From: Nitrospirota bacterium
Lineage (GTDB): Bacteria; Nitrospirota; Thermodesulfovibrionia; Thermodesulfovibrionales; UBA6898
Direction: 5' to 3'
Assembly: GCA_016217675.1 (NCBI GenBank)
Contig: JACRHC010000130.1
Span: 1 to 32,931 of the forward strand
DNA: 32,931 nucleotides
Position numbers and translations under genes: made by a program. Each line of letters begins with the position of its first letter. The stretch's first letter is position 1. Positions 13,385 through 23,758 of this stretch are shown here, piece by piece. Under the pieces are notes generated by a model. The model was given only the letters and a program-made list of their open reading frames with translations, made no database searches and was not told where the DNA came from.

Positions 13385-16147
13385 TCAAAACGCATGACCG
13401 ATACTGAAGTGTATCTCTCCCCGGCTTTCAGGCGAGCATTTCGGCGGCAGGGGGGCAGTCCGGTCAACGCAGATGTCATCCCGTGTCAGCTTATATCCGT
13501 AATCCACCCTTAAGGGGCCAACAGGAGTTGCATACCGCAACCCCAACCCTACCGTATATTTTATGTCAGCAGGCGATAAGTCGGTTATATTGATCCAGAC
13601 ATTGCCGAAATCCAGGAATGGCACGAGGCTGATGCTCCTGCCTATGTCAGTTCTCAACTCCACGTTTCCCATGACAAAGGCATCTCCTCCTGTAGCATTG
13701 CCGTCGCTGCCCTTCGGGCCGAGCATATCCTGCTCATATCCCCGCACTGACGACCTGCCGCCCAGGAAATACCGCTCAACAATGGGGAGTTCGTCCGTCT
13801 TGCCGAAACCCTGGGCAATGCCTCCACGGGCCGAAAGGCCCAGAACAACCCTCTTATGCAGTTCCTGAAAGAAGCTGGCATAGGCCGTCACCTTCGCAAA
13901 ATGTGTTTCTGAGAAAAGCAGCGGCGAGGCGATCTTGAGCGTTATGCCGGCAAGCAGGCCCTTTTTCGGCTCAAAAGGATTATCGCGTGTATCAAAAATA
14001 AGTGAGGTACGCACAGAGCTGATCGCGAGGGTCCCGACATCCTCTCTGCTCAGTACCACATCAGGCTGGACATCCGTTGTTTTCACCAGCGAGAACTCGT
14101 AATAGAGTTCGCTCTTTACCGTATCAGACAGTTTCTTTTCGATGCCGACAGTTACCGAATTGCGTTCAAGCTGATACCGGACCTCCCGGGAGGGGGCGGT
14201 GAGTTCCTTTTTATTTTCATGCAGGAGTAAGACCCTGAGCGGCAGGGTGGTCCCCATGAACCAGGGTTCGTTATATTGCAGGATAAACCTTCGGGCAAGT
14301 GAACTGAGCTCGGTCCTGAACAGCCCCTGCCGGTTCATGCCAAAAAGGTTTCTGTACCCAATTTCGAAAAAACTTCTGAAATGTTCGTACTCGGCATATC
14401 CGACCCCGAATTCAAAGGTCCCGGCATTACCTTCCTTAACACGCACAAGGAGATCCTGCTGATCGCCATCCGCCTCAGACGCCTCTATCTCTACGGTGGT
14501 GAAGAGACCGAGTTTGTAAAGTTTCTGACGCTCCCGGGCAAGGGCGCTGAAACTGTAGGGAGAGCCTTCAGTATGTGCAATCTCTCTCTTGATAACACCA
14601 TACCGCGTCCGCTCATTGCCGGCCACAACGGTCTTGCCGATCGTCTTTTTCCTGCCTTCATTTATGATAAAGAGGACCCTGGCACGGTGCTTCTCGATCG
14701 TGCGCTGAACGACCACATCGATATTGGCATATCCCTCCCGTGCATACTGGTCGATGATCCGGAAGCGGGCATCCAATATCTCAACTTCATTATAGGGCTG
14801 CCCCTCGCGGGGGGGGATAAGGGCGAGGAATTTTCTCTTCTTCTCCTCATCAACGCCATTGATATCCAGCATCTCTATGGTTGTGAGCATGCCTTCCTCA
14901 ACAGGCACGTTCAGGTCGATCCTGCCGGTGGCCTCATCAGTCCTGACTTCGATCTCGCCGACCCAGGCCTCGAGATATCCAAGGGCAGTATAGTATTCTC
15001 CGAGCGTATCCCTGTCGCGCTGTCTCAGGTCAGGATTGTACGGGCCGCCCTCTTTCAGTTCAAGCACACTCTGCAGTATGCCCGCGGGGAGCGTTGCCCC
15101 GCTGAAACGGATGGCCCCGACCCTGGTCTGCCTGCCTTCAAACACGAAGAAAGTCACCTGGATCTGCTCCTGTTCCGCCCGCACCACAGGCGCTATCTGG
15201 GCAAGGGAATAACCCTCCATGTGATAGAGAGCGAGCATCCTGTTCACCGCTTCGTCAACAGCCTCATCGTTGAACATTTCGCTCTCAAAGAAAGGCATCT
15301 CCTTTTCGAGGCGCCGGGTTGATATCACGCTGTTGCCATCAATAACAGTTTCGAGCTTCTTTCCCGGCTTGATTGCTACCGTCAGGATGCCGTCCTGAAA
15401 ATCATAGGGCCCGACCTCAGGCCTGTAATATCCATCTTTTTTCAGGCGCTCCTTTACTCGCTGCAGTTCTTTTCTGATCCTGATCTGATCGAAGATATCA
15501 CCTGCAGATATCCGGAGGTCGCCTGCACCGACAAGGTCTGTGCCGCTGATCTTCAGAGCCTTTATGACAAGAGACGAGCCTGCCGAGATCGTGACCGTAA
15601 GAATCACATTATGGTCATGCACTGTTTTTCGGGATGCGGTGATCTCGATCTTCGCTTCAGGAAACCCCAGGAGGGCAAAGTGTTCCTCAAGGTCTGCAGC
15701 CGCCTGATCAACGAGATCATAGCGCATCACCTCTGCCGTCTTAAGAATAAGCAAATCCCTGACCTTGCCGGCGGAAAGGGGGTAGTCCCCCTGTACGTCA
15801 ACCTTGCGGACCATATCTTTTTCCCTGATCTGAACAGTCACGAGGCTCGGTTCGCTGTCTGAGGCATCGACAGAAATATCGTCAAAAATACCCTTGCGAA
15901 AGGCCCTTTTGATGCCTGACCGGATGCTTTCTGCCGTTATGGCATCACCCTCTCTGAGGCCGAGCATCTCAAGCATCTCCTGCTTTTCGATCAGATGGAG
16001 TCCGTAGATTTCTACTCTGCCGATTGTTGCGGCTGAAGCAGGCCGGGCAGAAAAAAGCAGGCAGAGACAGCATACGGAGCAGACAGTAATCAGGAAGGCC
16101 TGTCTGCATATGCTGCGCATCGTTATCTCTGTTCTCTCTCTCAGCAT
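13385..16147 (-). CDS. Omp85-family outer-membrane assembly protein with seven POTRA domains (BamA/TamA-like)
   Basis: A 920-residue protein. Residues 1-39 are a signal peptide; POTRA domains lie at about 41-110, 112-190, 194-262, 265-338, 341-418, 421-498 and 501-572, recognisable by repeated (V/I).I.G...(repeat) starts and GYY/GF/GYL turns; residues 575-920 form the 16-strand barrel, with the lid-loop motif GGRSSVRGYEQDMLGP and a terminal Phe (HAF), the usual Omp85 C-terminal signal. BamA has five POTRAs and TamA three, so seven is unusual. The ATG at 16147 is supported by AGGA 9 bases upstream and lies 27 bases after the TamB stop. Position next to tamB suggests it partners TamB; it could also be the cell's only BamA, and the sequence alone cannot decide. 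Confidence 0.9.
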   Translation of the reverse strand: MLRERTEITMRSICRQAFLITVCSVCCLCLLFSARPASAATIGRVEIYGLHLIEKQEMLEMLGLREGDAITAESIRSGIKRAFRKGIFDDISVDASDSEPSLVTVQIREKDMVRKVDVQGDYPLSAGKVRDLLILKTAEVMRYDLVDQAAADLEEHFALLGFPEAKIEITASRKTVHDHNVILTVTISAGSSLVIKALKISGTDLVGAGDLRISAGDIFDQIRIRKELQRVKERLKKDGYYRPEVGPYDFQDGILTVAIKPGKKLETVIDGNSVISTRRLEKEMPFFESEMFNDEAVDEAVNRMLALYHMEGYSLAQIAPVVRAEQEQIQVTFFVFEGRQTRVGAIRFSGATLPAGILQSVLELKEGGPYNPDLRQRDRDTLGEYYTALGYLEAWVGEIEVRTDEATGRIDLNVPVEEGMLTTIEMLDINGVDEEKKRKFLALIPPREGQPYNEVEILDARFRIIDQYAREGYANIDVVVQRTIEKHRARVLFIINEGRKKTIGKTVVAGNERTRYGVIKREIAHTEGSPYSFSALARERQKLYKLGLFTTVEIEASEADGDQQDLLVRVKEGNAGTFEFGVGYAEYEHFRSFFEIGYRNLFGMNRQGLFRTELSSLARRFILQYNEPWFMGTTLPLRVLLLHENKKELTAPSREVRYQLERNSVTVGIEKKLSDTVKSELYYEFSLVKTTDVQPDVVLSREDVGTLAISSVRTSLIFDTRDNPFEPKKGLLAGITLKIASPLLFSETHFAKVTAYASFFQELHKRVVLGLSARGGIAQGFGKTDELPIVERYFLGGRSSVRGYEQDMLGPKGSDGNATGGDAFVMGNVELRTDIGRSISLVPFLDFGNVWINITDLSPADIKYTVGLGLRYATPVGPLRVDYGYKLTRDDICVDRTAPLPPKCSPESRGEIHFSIGHAF

Positions 16148-16174
16148 TTATCCGTTTCCTGACCTGTTCTTATT

Positions 16175-19100
16175 CTACTTAAACTCAAATCTGAAACGAA
16201 CATCTCCGCCTGCAATGCCGCGCTCATCGCGGATGCCGATCAGCGATACGTTCTTATTCATAAAGTATTCGAGCTTTACGATCTGCTCTTCTTTGCTGCC
16301 CACAGCGCTTGTATAGGTCACAAAGACCTTATCCCCGAGCAGGCGCTTGGATACTGTCACCCGGGGCTCGACCGTCCCTGTGGTCTTTGAAACATAGGGA
16401 TCGATCTGAAAGCGGTCAAGACCGGTCAGGGAGCGCACCCGTTCCTCAATCACATCCTGCATCTTGCCGGTCACAAAGGACGTTGCCTCGCCGGCTCCTA
16501 TACCGGCCTCAAAGCCTTTGATGCCTCCGCCTGCCTGCCCTACCGTAAGCAGGGCAAGCAGGTCCATCTCCTTCAGCGGCGGGTCCGAGGCAAGGGACAT
16601 ATTAAAATGATCGAGCTGCCCCTCAAGGTTCATCTTGATCCTGTACCCCTTGACCGTTGTCTCGGCCGCTATGGCGATCACCGGATTTAGCCGGTTCGGA
16701 TCTGCGAAATCAGCGCTGGCATGCAGTATCTTGAACTCATTATTCCTGAAGTAAACAGTGCCATCCTTTGTTTCAAGCCTCCCAAACAGCACCGGATGAG
16801 ACAGGGTCCCGCGCAAAACCATATCAGAACTGACCATGGCCCGTGCAACGTTATTATCAATGGAGATATTGTCCTTGCCGGTGATCCTGATATTCAGGTT
16901 TGCCTTCTCATAACTCGCAATATCCGTGCGCACCTTTTCCGGCTTCTTTGCCTGAAGCAGCCAGCTCTTCCATTCCACGCGCTCCCGGTACCGCGCACGG
17001 TTGATGTCAAGGTTGCCCGAAACCATCTGCGCCTGAGGTGTTCCCTTATAAAGAAGACTCCCGCCGAAGTTTATCGAAAACTCCGGGGCCAGGACACTCG
17101 TAATATTATTCATCCTCGCTTCCACATAGAACCGGGAAAACGCAAACTTCTTCAGATACAGCACGCCTGACAGGTCCACCTCGCCGCCACCGAGTTTGCC
17201 GCTGAGGTCCTGGAGCACAACCTTGTCATTGTCCATATACAGGTAGCCCTTGAGATCAGTAATACGATAAGAGGGGTAGTCCTTCAGTCCTATGGCAGCG
17301 CCGGTGAGACTGATGCCTCCGTTTATCTTGGGGGTTTCCCAGTCGCCGCTTATGCCGACAACAAAAACAGCATCGCCCCTCAGGACACCCAACCTCGTAG
17401 AGAAACTCTTGAACGGCGAGAGGGCAGAACTGCCCTCCAGAGAGACATTATAGCTTTTGCCAAAAATGACACTTCCCCCTGCGCGCAGTACTGTGCTGCC
17501 GCTTCTGAGGGCTATGCTGCCCAGGGACAGCTCTCTGTCTTTCAGGTCAAGAGATATCTCCTCTTCGTTCCTGAAACTGTGGTCGTACATCGAAAGCACA
17601 ACATGCCTGATCGATGCAGAACCTGCAATATGATTGCGTGTTCCATGGAGAGAGACCGAACCATTGAGGTTTAAGATAAGGTCCTCCGGGATATCCTTAA
17701 GCACTGACGTTATCAGAAAATCATATCTTCCTGTCTGGAAATCGGCAGTAGCCTCCCAGGGCATGATACCGTCGGTCCTGCCCCTTGCTGATACGGTAAT
17801 GCGGTCATTGATGAGCTTTGCCTTTGCAGTGAACTCCTTATCCTTCAGCGAGGCGGTGATCACACCCTTGCCGATCTGCTTTCCCCTGAGCGCTCCGTCA
17901 ATCATCCTGGCATCAATGGTTATGGTCGGGTTATCAAAGGTGCCCCGGCCTTCGGAGGTAAGACTGGCGATCACTTCACCCAGAAGTGGCCGCTGAATGA
18001 CATCGCTCAGCCTGACCCTGTCGGACGCAGCCTTGTACGAAAATGTTTCGTCCGGGTAGATGGTCAAATCGCCGCGGACGACCGACTCCCCCTGCCTGAC
18101 TGCCATGCGTCTGAAATCGATTTTCGATGCTGCGTATCTGAAATCAAAGGACGCTGCACTGACCGGGACATCGAAAATAGTCGCCGCATCAAGCGATACC
18201 TCGGCGCTTATCTCAGGCAGTTTGCCGAAGCCGTCCAGCCTTGCGGCTGCAGAAAATCGTCCTCTGCCCGAATAGCCGGGGAAGAAGATCTTCACGAACC
18301 TTTCGCTCTCGATATTCTTCAGCTGAGCGCGAAGCCCCCATGTCGGTCGTGCAATATCAAAAAGCTCGGCGGCATCTTTAAACGCTATTGTTCCGGAGAC
18401 AGAAGCACTCCCCTTGTTGTCGCCTGCTATGAGTTCATTCACCTGAAGCAGATGCCTGCGGTACACCAGAGCTGCTGTAATGACTTCAGCAGGATACCCT
18501 TCGATAAACGCCTTCGAGATCGTGACCTTGCCGCTGATCATGGGGTCGCCGAAGGTCCCTGTCACCTTTCCGATAAAATTGCCGTTGCCCTTCAATTGCT
18601 CGTAGTAAGGGGACGTGACTTCATGCAGGTCCCTGGTGTTCATGACAATAGGCAGATTAAGTGTTTGCTGCTTCAAATCAACCGTGCCGCCGGCAACAGC
18701 CTCAGATTTATCAGACTTTATCCTCAGCTCTGAGAGTGCCAGCATATCGCCCTCAAGATCATACTTGCCGGTCATACCCTTCACCCTGCCGAGTATGTCC
18801 TTTCCTGACTCTGCGCTTGTATAGTCGAAGTTCCCCCTGGGGGCGAAATATTCTCCCGCGTGGTGCAGGCTGCCCTTCACCTTTCCGGCAGGTACACCGG
18901 GGTCCCAGCCGATCAGTTTGAAAAGGGGCTTGCTGTCTGTATCAACAAAATCGATATCAAGGGCAAAATGATTGACAACAGGCAATGCGATAGAGGCAGA
19001 GGCCGTTGCCCTGCCGTTATAAAGTCTGCCTTCGCCGTCGAAAAAACGCATGGTCCCCTTTTCATAGGCAACCTTGCAGGCAACCCTGTCAATCTCAACA

Positions 19101-20104
19101 TCATACAGATTGCCCCTGGTCATGACAGCACTGCCCTTTGCGACGATCTCCCTGAGCGGCCCCTTTATCTCTCCCTTGATCTCCACCCGACCTTCCAGCT
19201 TTTCGTGGACCTCCAGCAGTTCCATCAGGGTTTCGAGATGAAAATCACCGGCAAGTGAAAGGTCCAGCGTCGTATTCTCCTTTGCGTACTGCACGGTGCC
19301 GTTCACCTTGAGCGTGCCCTCGCCGCTCTGCTTCAGGCCAAAGAGCTCTTTGAACGATGATATAAGTATGGTACCTGCCGTCTGTAATGCAGTCCCTCCC
19401 TGACCGGCAGTCCCCTCTGCCGTGAGCTGCGATCCATGGGTGTTCAGGGCGATCTTTCTGATCGTTACCGTATCACCCCTGACAGACGCCTGCCCGGAAA
19501 TGCCGCCGCTCAGGGCAGGCAGGCCCTCCCTGCGGACGGTCACCACCCTGGCGTCAATGCTGATCTTCCGGGATTCGTTGAATATGACTTCCCCGTTCAG
19601 GCCTTCAAGGGCAAGGCTGGTCTTGAGCTTCGCAGAACCAAGATCTGCCCTGGCCTGCCGGACCTCCACAGCCTTCACCTTCACCTTCAGACTGTCCTCG
19701 CGTGTCTTTGCGAGATAGTCCCGAATATTCTTTTCTATTGCATCAGCCTGCTCCCCGGTTGCCTCTATAACCGGCTCCCTGATCACAAGTCTCCGGATCG
19801 TGAGCGATCTGCTGAAGAGCCCCGAGATGTCGAGATATGCCTTGACCCTTTTGGCAAGAAGGATCTTGTTGCCGTCGTCATCAAATAGCTTGAGGTCTTT
19901 TGCCTCCATGAAGAGCGGGAAAATATTGATATACATTTTCTGAGCGATCACCCTCTTCCCTGTTGCCAGTTCCAGTTCAGGAAGGACGATCTTCTTGAGC
20001 GTATTTGAAATATGCGGCCCCCTGAGCACCAGCCCGAGGACGAGCAGCGCCAGAAGAAACGCAATCAGCAGTGAATGGTTTTTTAGTTTTTTAGTGTATC
20101 CCAT
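16175..20104 (-). CDS. tamB: TamB/DUF490 translocation and assembly module protein
   Basis: A 1309-residue protein with one N-terminal signal anchor (SLLIAFLLALLVLGLVLRG), a long AsmA/TamB-like repetitive beta region, and the DUF490/TamB C-terminal domain ending in SLIGIRDERGIAGGDVRFRF. TamB spans the periplasm as a hydrophobic beta groove and works with an Omp85 partner in outer-membrane protein and lipid transport. Its length is close to the E. coli protein (1259). The ATG at 20104 lies 22 bases inside the end of glnD, with only a weak AAAGAA ribosome binding site, so translation is probably coupled. The Omp85 gene follows 27 bases downstream of the stop, the classic tamA-tamB neighbourhood but with the order reversed (tamB first). 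Confidence 0.9.
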   Translation of the reverse strand: MGYTKKLKNHSLLIAFLLALLVLGLVLRGPHISNTLKKIVLPELELATGKRVIAQKMYINIFPLFMEAKDLKLFDDDGNKILLAKRVKAYLDISGLFSRSLTIRRLVIREPVIEATGEQADAIEKNIRDYLAKTREDSLKVKVKAVEVRQARADLGSAKLKTSLALEGLNGEVIFNESRKISIDARVVTVRREGLPALSGGISGQASVRGDTVTIRKIALNTHGSQLTAEGTAGQGGTALQTAGTILISSFKELFGLKQSGEGTLKVNGTVQYAKENTTLDLSLAGDFHLETLMELLEVHEKLEGRVEIKGEIKGPLREIVAKGSAVMTRGNLYDVEIDRVACKVAYEKGTMRFFDGEGRLYNGRATASASIALPVVNHFALDIDFVDTDSKPLFKLIGWDPGVPAGKVKGSLHHAGEYFAPRGNFDYTSAESGKDILGRVKGMTGKYDLEGDMLALSELRIKSDKSEAVAGGTVDLKQQTLNLPIVMNTRDLHEVTSPYYEQLKGNGNFIGKVTGTFGDPMISGKVTISKAFIEGYPAEVITAALVYRRHLLQVNELIAGDNKGSASVSGTIAFKDAAELFDIARPTWGLRAQLKNIESERFVKIFFPGYSGRGRFSAAARLDGFGKLPEISAEVSLDAATIFDVPVSAASFDFRYAASKIDFRRMAVRQGESVVRGDLTIYPDETFSYKAASDRVRLSDVIQRPLLGEVIASLTSEGRGTFDNPTITIDARMIDGALRGKQIGKGVITASLKDKEFTAKAKLINDRITVSARGRTDGIMPWEATADFQTGRYDFLITSVLKDIPEDLILNLNGSVSLHGTRNHIAGSASIRHVVLSMYDHSFRNEEEISLDLKDRELSLGSIALRSGSTVLRAGGSVIFGKSYNVSLEGSSALSPFKSFSTRLGVLRGDAVFVVGISGDWETPKINGGISLTGAAIGLKDYPSYRITDLKGYLYMDNDKVVLQDLSGKLGGGEVDLSGVLYLKKFAFSRFYVEARMNNITSVLAPEFSINFGGSLLYKGTPQAQMVSGNLDINRARYRERVEWKSWLLQAKKPEKVRTDIASYEKANLNIRITGKDNISIDNNVARAMVSSDMVLRGTLSHPVLFGRLETKDGTVYFRNNEFKILHASADFADPNRLNPVIAIAAETTVKGYRIKMNLEGQLDHFNMSLASDPPLKEMDLLALLTVGQAGGGIKGFEAGIGAGEATSFVTGKMQDVIEERVRSLTGLDRFQIDPYVSKTTGTVEPRVTVSKRLLGDKVFVTYTSAVGSKEEQIVKLEYFMNKNVSLIGIRDERGIAGGDVRFRFEFK

Positions 20105-22557
20105 AGTTCTTTCAGGATCTCATACGCAGTCTCATAATCCAGCTTGCTGCCGCCGCAGCGAAGAGAGAAGATGTCCTGCGCAAGGCTGGCCTCTGTATTG
20201 ATGCGGGCAGATTCAACGCCCACTCCCTTCTGATAAAAGATCTTCGCTATGTCGTACAGCAAACCTATCCTGTCCTGGGAAAATATCTCGACAAGCGTGT
20301 ACAGATCAGATGACTCATTGTCGAGTTCCACAAAGGCATCGAAAAGCCCGTGCGCCTCGGGGTTCGAACAGGCCAACTGTATGTCCTTTCTCTTCATCAC
20401 GGTTTCTTCAAGACCGCTTACGATATCCTGTTCAAGCCCGTTCCACCAGACGTCCTTCCAGTTGGAGACTGCAATTTTATCAATAACAATTCCATGCTTT
20501 CCAGTATATATCCTTCCATGAACAATATTTAATCTTCTCATGCAGAGGAATCCGACGATCCGCGAGAAGAGGCCCGGGGCGTCAGATGCGCAGATAACGA
20601 TCTCGGCAATGCCGTCCGGCATCACATCAATGCGCACTGCCGTGCTGCGGGCTGAGGTCTGCTGATAGAGCAGGAAATCCTCTTTCAGCCTTGCGTCAGT
20701 CGTTGAAAGGAGATACCGGTCAGGCATGGCCTCAAGGAACAGGGAGAATTCCTTCTGCAGGGCTGCATTCCCCGGAAAAAGAGCTGCGGCATCATGGCCT
20801 CTGCCAACAACGCCCGTGCCGGAGAGATACTGAGAGGTCCTCTCATACAGCTCCCTCAGCAGCGAGGCCTTCCACGCATTCCAAAACAGCGGGTTCACCG
20901 CAGACATATCGGCATAGGTAATGAGATAGATTGCCTTGAGGTTCTCCGTGTCTCCGACAGCGTCGGCAAAGAAGGCGATCAGTTCAGGGTCATCGATCTC
21001 CCTGGTCATGGCAATCCGTGACATCAGCACATGGTTTCTGACGAGAAATTCGATCCTGAGCCTTTTGTCCGGCTTCATATTCAGACGTTCCATGATGGAC
21101 TTGAGTCTCTTATAACCCTCTTCCTCGTGATGCCTTCCAACTGCCTTGCCGATGTCATGGAAGAGGATCGAAAGAAAAAGCACATCGAGCTGCTCCATGC
21201 CGAGGATGATCTCTTTCAGCGCTTCAAGGCTTTTCACGGTCGTTGTCCTGAGGCGCTCGAGATTTCTGATCGCCAGAAGCGTATGCTCGTCAACCGTGTA
21301 CATATGATAGGCCTCATGCACCACAAGCGAGCGCAGGGCGCCGAATTCAGGGATGAACCTGCCTAACACGCCCCTTTCGTGCATCTCTCTGAGTGTCTCG
21401 TACACGCGGCGTCCCTTCATGATCTCACGGAAATGATTGACTGCAGCCGGAATGCTTCTTGTGCGTCTGTTTATTCTGGGCAGGTTCTCCCGTATCAGTT
21501 CGCGCAGCCTGGCGCTGAAGCCCTTATCGGTTTTTGAGAAATGATAAAATGCCTCCATAATTTTTTCAGACTGTCCGGAGAAGACCGTTTCCTTTTTGGC
21601 GATCAGCTTTCCGCCCGAAAGCAAAAAATCGTCGGTGAGCCGCTTTTTGGTAAAATCCCTGAAGATCGGTGAGTACTGCCTGCTGCATCTGACCATCACC
21701 TCATGCGATATGTCGCGTATGACCCGGCCCTTGAGATAGTAATACCGCATCATGCGCTCAGCCCCGCTGAATTTGCTTGAATCGCGGAAGCCCAGGCGGG
21801 AGGCTATAGCACGCTGATATTCAAAAGAGAGGATGTCGTTTTTTCGGCCGCTTTCCAGATGAAGGCAATACCGCAGCCGGATCATAAAGTCATAGGCGTC
21901 AGAAAAGCGCTTGAGGTCATGGCCGCTCAGAAAGGCAGACAGCCCCTGAAGGTCCGTTATCCTGAATACCACCCTCGACAGCCAGAGGACGGCATGAATG
22001 TCCCTCAAGCCGCCGTCGCCTTCCTTGACATGCGGTTCAAGGAGATAGATCGAGTCGCCGGTGCTGATATGCCGTTTTTCCCGTTCACTGAGCTTTTCTG
22101 CCACAAACTGCCTCTGCTTCCGGTATGCGATAGCAGGGTAGACCTCTTTTTCGAATTGGCTGTACAGCTCCCTGCTTCCTGCCAGATAACGCGCCTCAAG
22201 CAGCGTAGTCCTGGTGCGGATGTCCCTGAACGCCTCCTCAACGCACTCCCTGAGCGTCCTGAAGGCGTGGCTGATATCGAGCCGTTCGTCCCAGAGCCTG
22301 TACAGGACCTTCTCTGCAGCACCCGCATTCTTCCTGTCCCGGGCAAGAAACATGATATCAATGTCAGAAAACGGTGCAAGCTCTCTTCTGCCGTAGCCTC
22401 CGGTGGCAACAAGAAGCAGGTCAGGGTCATCTGTTAGTGCATTGAATATGCCGGCGACCGTGTCGTCTACCGATGCGGTGTATCGCTCCGCAAGCTGCCT
22501 TCCCCGGAGACCCTGCTCCATCCATGCGGCCAACTCTGTCAGTGTCCTGTCATTCAT
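20083..22557 (-). CDS. glnD: Bifunctional [protein-PII] uridylyltransferase/uridylyl-removing enzyme GlnD
   Basis: An 824-residue protein with all GlnD parts: a nucleotidyltransferase domain with GGYGRREL (53-60) and SDID (64-67) for uridylylation of PII, an HD hydrolase domain with His467-Asp468 (FHDIGKAVGRHHEEEG) for deuridylylation, and two C-terminal ACT domains (about 651-700 and 750-820) that sense glutamine. Its length is slightly under the E. coli enzyme (890). ATG 22557 is chosen because it precedes a conserved start and overlaps the permease stop by 8 bases (ATGAATGA). It is odd to find this nitrogen sensor fused by overlap to an ABC permease upstream and to tamB downstream (22-base overlap), implying shared expression with envelope genes. 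No glnB or amt gene is near. Confidence 0.93.
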   Translation of the reverse strand: MNDRTLTELAAWMEQGLRGRQLAERYTASVDDTVAGIFNALTDDPDLLLVATGGYGRRELAPFSDIDIMFLARDRKNAGAAEKVLYRLWDERLDISHAFRTLRECVEEAFRDIRTRTTLLEARYLAGSRELYSQFEKEVYPAIAYRKQRQFVAEKLSEREKRHISTGDSIYLLEPHVKEGDGGLRDIHAVLWLSRVVFRITDLQGLSAFLSGHDLKRFSDAYDFMIRLRYCLHLESGRKNDILSFEYQRAIASRLGFRDSSKFSGAERMMRYYYLKGRVIRDISHEVMVRCSRQYSPIFRDFTKKRLTDDFLLSGGKLIAKKETVFSGQSEKIMEAFYHFSKTDKGFSARLRELIRENLPRINRRTRSIPAAVNHFREIMKGRRVYETLREMHERGVLGRFIPEFGALRSLVVHEAYHMYTVDEHTLLAIRNLERLRTTTVKSLEALKEIILGMEQLDVLFLSILFHDIGKAVGRHHEEEGYKRLKSIMERLNMKPDKRLRIEFLVRNHVLMSRIAMTREIDDPELIAFFADAVGDTENLKAIYLITYADMSAVNPLFWNAWKASLLRELYERTSQYLSGTGVVGRGHDAAALFPGNAALQKEFSLFLEAMPDRYLLSTTDARLKEDFLLYQQTSARSTAVRIDVMPDGIAEIVICASDAPGLFSRIVGFLCMRRLNIVHGRIYTGKHGIVIDKIAVSNWKDVWWNGLEQDIVSGLEETVMKRKDIQLACSNPEAHGLFDAFVELDNESSDLYTLVEIFSQDRIGLLYDIAKIFYQKGVGVESARINTEASLAQDIFSLRCGGSKLDYETAYEILKELWDTLKN

Positions 22558-23758
22558 ATCTGAGTGCAACGATCGGGTCGTACAGGGATGCCTTGCGTGC
22601 AGGATAAACCCCAAAAAACACACCTACTGACGCAGAGAAGAAAAAGGCAAGCAGGACAGACCACCACGATATCTCCATCGGAAGATAGGGTATAAAAAAC
22701 TGAAAACCGAGCGAGACCATGCCGCCAAAGAGAACGCCCCCAAGGCCGCCGATAAGGCTCAGGGTGACTGACTCTGCAAGGAACTGGATAAGGATATCCC
22801 TGTTCTTTGCACCAAGCGCCTTTCTGATGCCTATCTCGCGCGTCCGCTCACGCACAGACACCAGCATGATATTCATGATGCCGATGCCGCCCACAAGCAG
22901 AGATATGGCTGCGATGCCTGCAAGCACGGCAGTCATCACGCCCAACACCTTGTTCATAACGCCTAACATCTCATCCTGGCTCATGACGGTAAAGTCCTCT
23001 TTGTTTGCATGGCGCTTCATCAGGATCTGGCGGGTCTCTTCTATGGCAGGCTCGATCTCGGCTGCGGACTTCACCTTGATCGTTATGTTAAAGAGGTTGT
23101 CTGTATCAAAAAGCTCCTGCGCTGTTGTGGTCGGGATAAAGACTATATCGTCAAAATCGATGCCGAGCGTAACGCCCTTCCTCGCCATCACGCCTATTAC
23201 CCGGTACTTGCCGTCGCCGATGCTCACTACAGCGCCAAGCGCATTCTTATCGCCGAAAAGCCCGCGTTTCACGGTCCTGCCGAGGATGCAGACCTTTCGC
23301 TTTGACTCAATATCCGAGTTATTGAGGAATCTCCCTGACTCGACCGACAGGTTCCTCAGATCAAAATAGGTCTCTGTGCAGCCGACCACGTTATTGTCCC
23401 TGCTCTGATTGAGATATTTGACCTTTGACGAGCCGAGAATAATAGGCACTGCATCGGCAATATGACGGGCCCGCTTTTTTAAAATAACCGCATCGTCGTA
23501 CACAAGCTTGCGGACCGTGCTTGCAGAGGGAGGATGAAAACCTCCTTTGGTGGATGTCTTGCCCGGCACCACGATCAGGATATTCGTACCAAGGTTGCCT
23601 AATTCACGATGGATGTATGTCTTGGCGCCTGCGCCTATGGCAACCAGCATGATCACCGATGCAACGCCGATGATCACACCAAGCATGGTGAGCAGGGACC
23701 TCATCTTGTTGCTCATCAGTGCGTCTTTCGAAAGGCTCAGGACTTCACGCGCATCCAC
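22550..23758 (-). CDS. MacB/FtsX-type ABC transporter permease
   Basis: A 402-residue membrane protein of the MacB_PCD/FtsX type: a first membrane helix at about 20-45 (MLGVIIGVASVIMLVAIGAG), a large periplasmic domain up to about 270, and three C-terminal helices with the characteristic cytoplasmic motif VRERTREIGIRKALGAKNRD. The ATPase is a separate gene overlapping by 14 bases upstream, unlike E. coli MacB where they are fused. Such mechanotransmission transporters extrude lipoproteins, peptides or macrolides through a periplasmic adaptor, here encoded first in the run. The ending PARKASLYDPIVALRYE is typical. It overlaps glnD at its 3' end. Confidence 0.9.
   Translation of the reverse strand: MDAREVLSLSKDALMSNKMRSLLTMLGVIIGVASVIMLVAIGAGAKTYIHRELGNLGTNILIVVPGKTSTKGGFHPPSASTVRKLVYDDAVILKKRARHIADAVPIILGSSKVKYLNQSRDNNVVGCTETYFDLRNLSVESGRFLNNSDIESKRKVCILGRTVKRGLFGDKNALGAVVSIGDGKYRVIGVMARKGVTLGIDFDDIVFIPTTTAQELFDTDNLFNITIKVKSAAEIEPAIEETRQILMKRHANKEDFTVMSQDEMLGVMNKVLGVMTAVLAGIAAISLLVGGIGIMNIMLVSVRERTREIGIRKALGAKNRDILIQFLAESVTLSLIGGLGGVLFGGMVSLGFQFFIPYLPMEISWWSVLLAFFFSASVGVFFGVYPARKASLYDPIVALRYE

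Noticed and set aside
14381-15322. Long open frame of 313 codons on the plus strand
   Set aside because: It lies entirely antisense to the Omp85 gene, which has clear POTRA and barrel motifs. The opposite frame has no domain, no ribosome binding site, and arises from codon bias.
19436-19888. Plus-strand open frames opposite tamB and glnD (also 21859-22437)
   Set aside because: They are antisense to well-supported genes, with Arg/Pro-rich compositions typical of accidental frames.
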